Shown: in pieces, positions 8,702 to 15,550 of the stretch
How positions within the stretch are numbered: position 1 is the first letter of the stretch
Layout: each line of letters begins with the position of its first letter
DNA from: Anaeromyces robustus
Taxonomy: Eukaryota > Neocallimastigomycota > Neocallimastigomycetes > Neocallimastigales > Neocallimastigaceae
DNA length: 15,550 nt
NCBI GenBank assembly: GCA_002104895.1
Contig: MCFG01000334.1
Location: 64,001 to 79,550, forward strand
Direction of reading: 5' to 3'
Notes under the pieces: generated by a model
What the model saw: only the letters and a program-made list of their open reading frames with translations
Told to the model about the DNA's origin: nothing
Databases searched by the model: none
Made by a program: the position numbers and the translations under genes

Positions 8702-10688
8702 ATGTCCAACGATTCAGATATTAAACATTCAAGGAAAAGAAGTCATAGTAGAGAAAGAGATAGATCTAGAAGAAGTAGAAGTAGAAGTAGAAGTAGAGAT
8801 AGAAGTAGAGATAGGGATAGAGATAGAGTTAGAGACAGAGACAGAGACAGAGAAAGAGACAGGGAAAGAGATAGAGAAAGAAGAGATACCAACGATAGAA
8901 GAAGAAATAGAAGTAGAGAAAGGGATAGGGATAGAGATAGAGAAAGAGATAGAAACAGGAACAGAGACAGAGAAAGAGAAAATAATAGAAATCAAGAAAG
9001 AGAAAAAAAAAATGATAATGAAAAATATGAACATAATGAAAATCAAAGAGAAAATAAAAATAATACAGAATATAAAGCTAAAAGACCAAGAATAGAGAAT
9101 AAAAATGATTCAAAACCAGGTATAATATATATATATTTTATTTTTATTACATTGATTATTAAAAAAAAAAAAAATTGAGTATTAAATTATTATAATTCTA
9201 ATTGTTAAAATTAAAAAAAAAAAATATTATTACTATTATTATTTATTTTTCTTACAAAAACGAATATTTAATATGATAATGTTATATGAAATTTGATTAT
9301 ATATATCATTAATTTTTCAATCTTTATAATATATAATTATTTTTTTTATTTAAATATAGGAAATTCAAATAATGAAAATAAATCCAAAGAGTTAGTATTA
9401 ATATATATAATATATATATATTTTAATTACTAAAATTATTATATTTAAAATAATAAAAAATAAATGATATTAATTATAATTTATTTTTATTTTATTTAAT
9501 TATTAATATTTTTTTTTCGTTATACTTTTTCTTTTCTTTTCTTTTTTTTTTTTTTATTAATTTTTAAAATTATAATTATCATTATATATATATATATATA
9601 AAAGAGGAGAAGGTGAACAAAAGAAAAAAATTGAAAAAGAGAAACCAAATTATAAACTTACAGGAAAATTAGCTGCTGAAGCTAATACCTATAATGGTGT
9701 AGTATTAAAATATAGTGAACCACCAGAAGCAAGAAAAACACAAACAAAATGGAGATTCCATATATTTAAAGGAGATACCCAACTTGGTAATTTTTCATAG
9801 TTATTTTTATTTTATTTTATATATTTTTTTTTTTTTGTAGATTATTTTAAATAAATTACTTTAATCATTATTAATATATTAAAAGTATTTTTTTTTTATT
9901 TTTATTTTATGGAATTTAAATTATATTATTAATTATATATAATAATATATATATATATTTTATAAATATTATATATATTTATATTTATTATATTAATTTT
10001 TTTTTTTTATTTTAAATATATATATATATTACTTTTTTTTTTTTTTTTCGTTACTGTTACTTTCATGTTATTAAATAATTAAATAATTAAATAATAATAA
10101 TAAATAATAATAATAGAACCATTACCTGTATATAAACAAAGTGGATACCTACTTGGAAGAAATAGATTAGTTGCAGATATACCGATTGATCATCCATCGT
10201 GTTCTCAACAACATGCTGTTTTACAATATCGACAAGTTCAAGGTACTGATGAAGAGACTGGTGAATCTAAAATGATTGTTAAGTATGTTATATCCATATT
10301 ATTATAATTTTTATAATTTTTTTTTATAATTTTAGTTTTAATTATTATTATTATTATTATTCTAGTAGTAATAAGAGTAATAGTTCAAATAATATAATAT
10401 TTAATTTTTAATAGTAATATTAATAATTAAAAAATGAATAATGATATTAATATATATATATATATATTATATTACTTTATATAATTTATAATTTATAATA
10501 TATATACATATACAACTATAAATAATATATAAAGACCATATTTAATAGATTTAAATTCAAGTAATGGTACATTCATTAATGGAGAAAAACTTGAACCTTC
10601 AAGATATTATGAATTAAAACAAGGAGATGTTATAAAATTTGGTTTCAGTACTAGAGATTATATATTTATTGATGAAGATTCTGTTTAA
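8702..10688 (+). CDS. snip1: SNIP1/Pml1-type FHA-domain splicing protein, 5 exons, 316 aa
   Basis: Exons are 8702-9119, 9360-9390, 9605-9786, 10117-10282 and 10535-10688. All introns are GT-AG and all phases agree. Residues 1-115 are an Arg-rich RS/RD/RE domain, as in nuclear pre-mRNA factors, with a basic AKRPRIE patch after it. Residues about 160-210 hold the SNIP1-family signature (TGKLAAEANTYNGVVLKYSE then PPEAR). Residues about 220-312 are an FHA phosphopeptide-binding domain with all hallmarks: LLGR at 222-225, DHPSCSQQHAVLQ at 235-247 and DLNSSNGTFING at 271-282, ending GDVIKFGFSTRDYIFI. The match to animal SNIP1, plant DAWDLE and yeast Pml1 is strong. In yeast, Pml1 with Bud13 and Snu17 forms the RES complex for pre-mRNA retention and splicing; animal and plant members are also linked to microRNA processing. 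The N-terminal repeats are codon-biased to AGA/GAT. The start at 8702 follows a run of A. Function by homology is confident; the symbol is the family name. Confidence 0.95.
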
Positions 10689-11581
10689 ATTTGAAAATAT
10701 GAAAATAAATCAATTAATAAATAAAATATAGAAAGAAAAGAATAAGAAAAAAATAAAAAAAAGTAATAACAATTATTATTATTATATACATATATATTAT
10801 AATATTAAATAATATTATTTCTTGAATTGATTACATAAACAAACAAACAAAAAAAATATTATACCAAATAAATAATAGTGTTAACAAACAAGTAAACAAA
10901 CATATAAATAAATAATTAATTAAATAATTAAATAATTAAATTAATAAATAAAATAAAAGAATGATTCTAATAAAGTTATAAACAAAAGAAATCTATTTTT
11001 TTTTTTTTTTTTTTTTTTTAAGCATAATATATTTTAAATAATATTTAAATTTTTAATTATTAAATAAATAAATAAGTAAATCATAAAGTAATAAAAAATA
11101 TAAAATTATTATATTCATTAATTTAAGTGTAAAATATAATAAAAGTTTTTAATATTAAAAAAATTTTTTTTTTTTCTATAATAATGAATAGTGATTTAAA
11201 TTATAGTTTTTATTTTATTTTATTCTATTCTTTTTTCTTCTATTAATTTATTATTATTATTATTTTCATTATTATTATTTTTTTTTTTTTATACATATTG
11301 ATGTATATATACATCATAAAAGAAAAAAAAATTTTTTTAAATATTAACAAACAGTTTAATATATACATTTTAATTAGGGAAGGATACATTCTTTAAATTA
11401 ACATAATTAAATTTTTAATAAATAATTAAAAAAATTAAAAATTAAAAATAAAAATAAAATTTTTAAAAATTAAAATACATAAGTAAATAGAAATAAAGTC
11501 ATATTTTAAAATGATTTTAAAAAAATATTGTCGATATTCAATAATTCAATAAAAATTTTAAAAAAAAAACTCTTTTTTTTA
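10689..11581. other. Intergenic region between convergent genes
   Basis: This separates the 3' ends of the SNIP1-like gene (plus) and the GH18 gene (minus). AATAAA at 10704-10709 lies 16 bases after the SNIP1-like stop and is a plausible polyadenylation signal. On the opposite strand an AATAAA overlaps the GH18 stop codon. The rest is AT-rich, with T runs near 11000 and 11280, and has no gene. Confidence 0.75.
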
Positions 11582-13355
11582 TTATTCTTCTTTACATAAA
11601 ATATTATCCATAGTATTAATTAATATCCAATCTTCTGTATCACCATCTAATTCCCACATCATTATACCAGCAAAATTATTTTCTTGTATATAATTTAATT
11701 TTATTTTAATAGATTGAGGATCATCATAAGATATGACATTATTAAATTTTGTATTAAAAAGATAGGGAGCTTGAGCTTCATTATCCCAAATTCTTAACCA
11801 ACAATTATATTGAATTATATTATTATTTTCATGTAATGTTTCATCATATGGATAATAATAATTATCATCATAATTATCATCATCATCGCTATTTCCATTA
11901 TTATTATTATTATTATTTCTTGAGGATAAAATATATTTATAAATATATTTATACCTCCATGTCGAAGTATGAGTTTGTTTTTCTTGATAACAATAATTTA
12001 ACCATGATGAATTATCATCATTATCTTTATCTTTTATGGTTTTATCAAAATATTGATATATTCCAAAATTTGTTTTACTATCTGAAATCCATGCTCTAAT
12101 ATTTAATACATATTAAAGAATTATAAAACATATATAGGAATATATATAAAATATAAATTAATATACATATATATATATATTTTTTTTATAATTTTTTTTT
12201 TTATAATTTTTTTTTTCTTTAATTTGTTGAATTATAATCCTCTTACCTACCATAAGCACCAACACCAATTACTATTTTTTCAGAAGGAAAACCTCTTTTT
12301 AACCAATTTTCTGCTGATTTTTTAACTGATAAATCATGACCCATTTCAGGAAAATCAAAAGATTCATGATGACTAATAATATTTGACCAATTACCACTAA
12401 ACTATTAAAATTGAAAGAAAAATGAAAATTATTAAAATAAATGGAATTAATATGTGAAAAGGAAAAAAAAAAAAAAAGAATCAATATTTTTTTTTTTTAA
12501 ATATATAAAAAATCATTAAAGAATTCATTAAAAAAAAAAAGAAAGAAAGAAAAGAAATCATACATCATAAGCCATTATATTTATAAAATTAAAATATTTA
12601 GTAAATTCCGATAAATCGTTTAAAACTATTCCATTTTGTTGAAAAGGGGTAGAACTAACAGCAGCAGTAATTAATTTTTTTTTACCAAGAGTTTTACGTA
12701 ATTTTTTTAATAAAATTAAATAATTTGGAGTATCATTTTCAAGATCGGGACTATAAATAATAAATAATAAAAAAATAATTAATAATAATTAATAAAAATA
12801 TAAATTAATATATATATGTATGTGTGTATATGTGCAATATAGTTATATGGATATATTATATGTATTTTTAATAAAAATTATATTTTATTTTATTTTGTTT
12901 TAATTTTTTTTTCATTTATTAATTAATTATTAATAATTTTTTTACAAAAAAAAAGAAAAAAAAAAAAAAAGAAAAAAACATACTTATTATTATAACCTAC
13001 TCGTCCTGGATATTCCCAATCCAGATCTATACCATCAAGATTTAAAGAATCTATTGTTAATTTTACATTTTCAATAAAAGCATTTTGATTTTCTTCAGTA
13101 GATGTCATTAAAGTAAAATATTCACTTCCTGACCATCCTCCTATCGATAAAAGAACTTTTTTATTATGTTCATGAGCATAAGAAACTACCTCTGATATAA
13201 TTTCTGAATTAAATCCTATTAAATTAAATGTATTTGGATCGATAGTAGCAAAAGCTTTTATGGTAATAATAATAGTAAATTATGATAATAATAATAAATG
13301 AATATAATTTATATAAAAATATTAATAAAAATATAAATATATAAATAAAAAATAT

Positions 13356-13386
<31 letters not shown>

Positions 13387-14187
13387 TAATATACCATAAT
13401 TTATATGAGTAATTTTATCAAATGGTATTTTTGATGGGGGTACACTTGAAGATCTCCATTCAGCATAATAAACAACAATTTTTTTGGAACATGTATTCGA
13501 TTCAATATAATTTTCATCATTATCATCATCATCATCATCATCTTCTTCTTCTTCATTATCTTCTTCTTCTTCATTATCATTATTTTCTTCATTATCTTCT
13601 TCTTCTTCATTATCATTATTTTCTTCATTATCTTCTTCTTCTTCTTCATTATCATTATTTTCTTCATTATCTTCTTCTTCTTCTTCATTATCATTATTTT
13701 CTTCATTATCTTCTTCTTCTTCTTCATTATCATTATTTTCTTCATTATCTTCTTCTTCTTCTTCATTATCATTATTTTCTTCATTATCTTCTTCTTCTTC
13801 TTCATTATCATTATTTTCTTCATTATCTTCTTCTTCTTCTTCTTCTTCATTTTTATTTATATTTTCATTATCATAATCATTATTATTAGTTATTCCAACT
13901 ATTTCTATATCATTTTCTTCTATTATTTCATTTAAATTTTCAGTTTCCACAGGATCTTCAATAATATTAGTTATTATTTCTAATTCTTTTAATAAGTTAT
14001 CATTATGTTGTTGTTGTTGGTGGTGTAATCGCTGATTATTATTATTATTATTATTATTTATAATTGGATTAGCTTCTACTAAAGATATATGAAATATTTC
14101 TTTTTGATTCCATGATAAAGGAATATTGTTAAAAGATAGTATCAAAAGAAAATTAAATATTAAACTTGTAAATGATAAATAATTCAT
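11582..14187 (-). CDS. Glycoside hydrolase family 18 (chitinase-like), 5 exons, 639 aa
   Basis: Minus-strand exons are 14187-13395, 13254-12984, 12750-12564, 12401-12247 and 12095-11582. All introns are GT-AG with matching phases. Residues 1-20 are hydrophobic (YLSFTSLIFNFLLILSF), a likely signal peptide, so the protein should be secreted or lysosomal. Residues 44-112 are Asn/Gln-rich and 114-225 are an acidic repeat. The catalytic domain starts near 236 with KIVVYYAEWRSSSVPPSKIP and ITHINYAFATID, then VLLSIGGWSGSEYF at about 298-311. The GH18 active-site motif DGIDLDWEYP spans 338-347, with E345 the expected general acid and D338, D341 and D343 present. Further family motifs are INIMAYDFSGNW at 411-422, GVGAYGRAW, WDNEAQAPYLFN, ISYDDPQSIKIKLNYI and FAGIMMWELDGD. 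GH18 enzymes hydrolyse chitin-type beta-1,4-GlcNAc chains. The likely uses are digestion of fungal or bacterial food or remodelling of its own glycans. All catalytic residues are intact. A long Asn/Asp/Tyr-rich insertion lies between about 480 and 550. Confidence 0.93.
13555..13848 (-). repeat. 39-bp coding repeat, acidic EEEEEDNEENNDN units
   Basis: Within exon 1 of the GH18 gene, a 13-residue unit recurs with DNEENND at residues 121, 134, 147, 160, 173 and 186. A 12-residue variant follows at 198 and a degenerate copy at 210, then a run of Asp. The 39-bp spacing is a multiple of three and the frame is maintained, in contrast to the non-coding arrays on the left. The segment is expected to be disordered and strongly negative, acting as a linker between the signal peptide and the enzyme domain. 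Shadow frames on both strands are open only because of this repeat. Confidence 0.95.
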
Positions 14188-14775
14188 TGTTTATTTTTTT
14201 TTTTATTTTTTAATATATATATATAAATAAATTATTTTATTCTATTATCATTTTAATTATTTTAAAACAGAATAAATAGATTAAAGATAAATATAAAAAT
14301 TTTTATTTTTTATTATTTTTATAATTTTCTTTCTTTCTTTTTTTTTTTTATCAACAATCCCCGAAAATGAAAAGAAATAAAATAAAATAAGGTATATATT
14401 ATTTCATTACTTTTATATAATATAGATACAACTAAAATAAATAAATAAATTTATATATATTTATTTCATTTTTTTTAAATATTTTATATATATATATATA
14501 TATAATGATTTTTTTCGAATTTTTTTTTTATTTTATCTTTTTTAAAAACTTTAAAAACTTGTAGACAAAATAAATATTATTATAAAATTATAAAATTATT
14601 AAAATTTAAAAAATTAGATTTTTATATAAATTAAATCTTTTCTTTTCTTTTTTCTTTTATTATTTTTATTATTATTATTATTATAATTTTTTTATTTTAA
14701 AACCTTATTTTTTTTTTTTTTATTATATTATTATGTATAATATTATAAGATGATTGACAGTTTTTATTAATATAA

Positions 14776-14824
<49 letters not shown>

Positions 14825-14991
14825 GCAATAAAATAATGAAAACTTTATTTAAATTTAATTTAAAAAGTACATGTTATAAAGTAATTGTACATATTAAAAC
14901 TTAATCTAATAAAGAATAATAATTTATTATTTAATAGATAGTAATAATTTATAATTACTTCATATGGTATAGTGTATATTATTAAATTAAA
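14188..14991. other. Intergenic region upstream of the GH18 gene
   Basis: AT-rich sequence with T runs and TATA-type tracts (14213-14223, 14489-14504). On the minus strand it would include the GH18 promoter and an A-rich leader (ATAAACA before the ATG). From 14824 to 14991 it also holds the likely 3' untranslated part of the partial reading frame at the right edge. No tRNA or other RNA gene was found in it. Confidence 0.65.
14779..14823. repeat. 45-base T homopolymer (A run on the minus strand)
   Basis: An uninterrupted T45. Read on the minus strand it is an A45 that begins right after ATTTTATTGCC. An AATAAA lies at 14850-14845, about 21 bases before it. The arrangement stop codon, 168 bases, AATAAA, A45 would fit a reverse-transcribed poly(A) end. 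Homopolymers of this length are also common in ordinary intergenic DNA here. Confidence 0.95.
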
Positions 14992-15550
14992 TCAAGTTGG
15001 AAAGTTATTATCATTATTAGATGCGTGTGACCTACTGTCTTGTCCTACTGAATTGTCAGCTTCGACGCTCTTGGTTAGATTGTTGGGATACCTATTGAAT
15101 AATGACCAGATCTGGCCACTAACAGTAGGCATAATTCTAAGTAAAAGTGCGGATGTACGTACCAAAAGTGGAACATCCGAAAAGGTGCTAGGTTTAAGTT
15201 GCGCCTTACAAAGACTGTTCCACTCCTCTTTCCCCAAGTTATAATGATTAACTCTTCCACCAAGAAGGAAATAATATACCCTACTCCATTCCAACGAGTT
15301 GGAATGAAAATTTACCCCACTTGAAGCATTACTAACTAAATTATTATAATTAATACTATTATTTAAACTATTATTATTGTTGTTGATACTATAACTGAAA
15401 GTATTATTTAAGTTGTAAGTTAAACTAACATAATGAATAAAACTATTAGAAACTAAGAAAGTACTATTTCGTGAAGAATTCTCCAAGGAGGAGAAATTGT
15501 TGAAGTAATTAAAACCAAAAAAAATGTTGTTGATAGTTAAATTATTAATG
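14992..15550 (-). CDS. Partial reading frame, unrecognised; possible mobile-element protein (C-terminus)
   Basis: The minus strand is open from the right edge (first complete codon at 15549) to a TGA at 14994-14992, 185 residues without the start. The upstream part is Asn/Ser/Phe-rich (YNLNNTFSYSINNNNNSLNN) like native Dictyostelium low-complexity coding sequence. The last 95 residues are of normal complexity: EWSRVYYFLLGGRVNHYNLG, KEEWNSLCKAQLKP, PLLVRTSALLLRIMPTVSGQ, IWSLFNRYPNNLTKSVEAD. I do not recognise a family. The DNA is about 44% GC at 15041-15120, well above the genes nearby, and uses codons such as CTA, AGC, TCG and GGC that native genes here avoid. This favours a transposon-derived sequence. 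Two other frames over the same stretch (plus 14972-15244, minus 15263-15075) are also open, as expected from the higher GC, so the coding frame is not certain. Confidence 0.45.
   Translation of the reverse strand, partial: INNLTINNIFFGFNYFNNFSSLENSSRNSTFLVSNSFIHYVSLTYNLNNTFSYSINNNNNSLNNSINYNNLVSNASSGVNFHSNSLEWSRVYYFLLGGRVNHYNLGKEEWNSLCKAQLKPSTFSDVPLLVRTSALLLRIMPTVSGQIWSLFNRYPNNLTKSVEADNSVGQDSRSHASNNDNNFPT
15287..15306. repeat. Near-perfect palindrome, 9-bp arms
   Basis: CATTCCAAC and GTTGGAATG form 9-bp inverted arms with a 2-base centre (GA). It lies in the GC-richer part of the partial reading frame at the right edge. It could form a tight hairpin or be a dimeric protein-binding site; it may also be chance within coding sequence. 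Confidence 0.8.

Noticed and set aside
8729-9046. Minus-strand Ser/Ile/Phe-rich frame of 105 codons
   Set aside because: It is the antisense shadow of the Arg-rich exon 1 of the SNIP1-like gene.
11836-12099. Plus-strand frame of 87 codons rich in His, Tyr and Asn
   Set aside because: It is the antisense shadow of the last GH18 exon, whose C-terminal family motifs are clear on the minus strand.
13401-13889. Long Lys/Met frame (minus) and His/Leu/Tyr frame (plus) over the acidic repeat
   Set aside because: Both are open only because the 39-bp repeat lacks stops in every frame. The Glu/Asp frame is the one connected to the signal peptide and catalytic domain.
14500-15000. A tRNA gene next to the suspected retroelement end
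   Set aside because: I looked on both strands for an acceptor stem, a GTTCRA-type T arm and a B-box in 14200-15000 and found none.
14972-15244. Plus-strand frame of 90 codons over the GC-rich segment
   Set aside because: It has no family resemblance and lies opposite a longer minus-strand frame that runs off the window edge. I cannot fully exclude it, but higher GC makes chance open frames likely here.
14992-15486. Assignment of the right-edge frame to a DIRS-type reverse transcriptase/RNase H end because of a P-x-x-S-G-Q-x-W motif
   Set aside because: The resemblance is limited to a few residues, and no catalytic motif is present in the visible part.

Overview
The window is extremely AT-rich and carries intron-containing genes with poly-Asn and poly-Gln tracts, A/T homopolymers of more than 40 bases, short AT-rich GT-AG introns and A-rich start contexts. 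This points to a social amoeba of the genus Dictyostelium, most likely D. discoideum or a close relative. That assignment is inferred from style and gene content; no species marker was found.

Layout. Positions 1-545 are AT-rich with no supportable gene. Positions about 588-3110 form a 2.5-kb low-complexity block of RTW triplets (GTT/GTA/ATT/ATA) on the plus strand, almost free of C there. It contains several distinct tandem arrays (38, 33, 48 and 30 bp units and one duplication of about 140 bp). On the minus strand it reads as Thr/Ile or Asn/Tyr codons, but no frame stays open. Both flanks read into the Thr frame, so it may be a decayed Thr-rich gene. Positions 3191-5366 are intergenic.

Three complete genes follow; each was rebuilt from exons whose splice phases agree. 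(1) 5367-7474, plus strand, 3 exons, 407 aa: a BTB/POZ-domain protein with a low-complexity N-terminus. (2) 8702-10688, plus strand, 5 exons including a 31-nt micro-exon, 316 aa: a clear SNIP1/Pml1-type protein with an Arg-rich (RS/RD) N-terminus and a C-terminal FHA domain, expected to act in the RES pre-mRNA retention and splicing complex. (3) 14187-11582, minus strand, 5 exons, 639 aa: a probably secreted glycoside hydrolase family 18 (chitinase-type) protein. Its catalytic DGIDLDWEYP motif is intact, and a long acidic repeat lies between the signal peptide and the enzyme domain. Genes 2 and 3 converge. The three have no evident joint function.

The right edge (14992-15550) holds the 3' end of a minus-strand reading frame that I do not recognise. 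Its GC content (about 44% in the best stretch) is far above its surroundings. It is followed by a short 3' region with AATAAA and then a 45-base A run (T on the plus strand). It may come from a transposable element, but this is not proven.

No tRNA, rRNA, CRISPR array or other recognisable RNA gene was seen. The most unusual structure is the cytosine-free low-complexity block on the left, including 431 consecutive bases with no C. I found nothing I can defend as a new multi-gene system.
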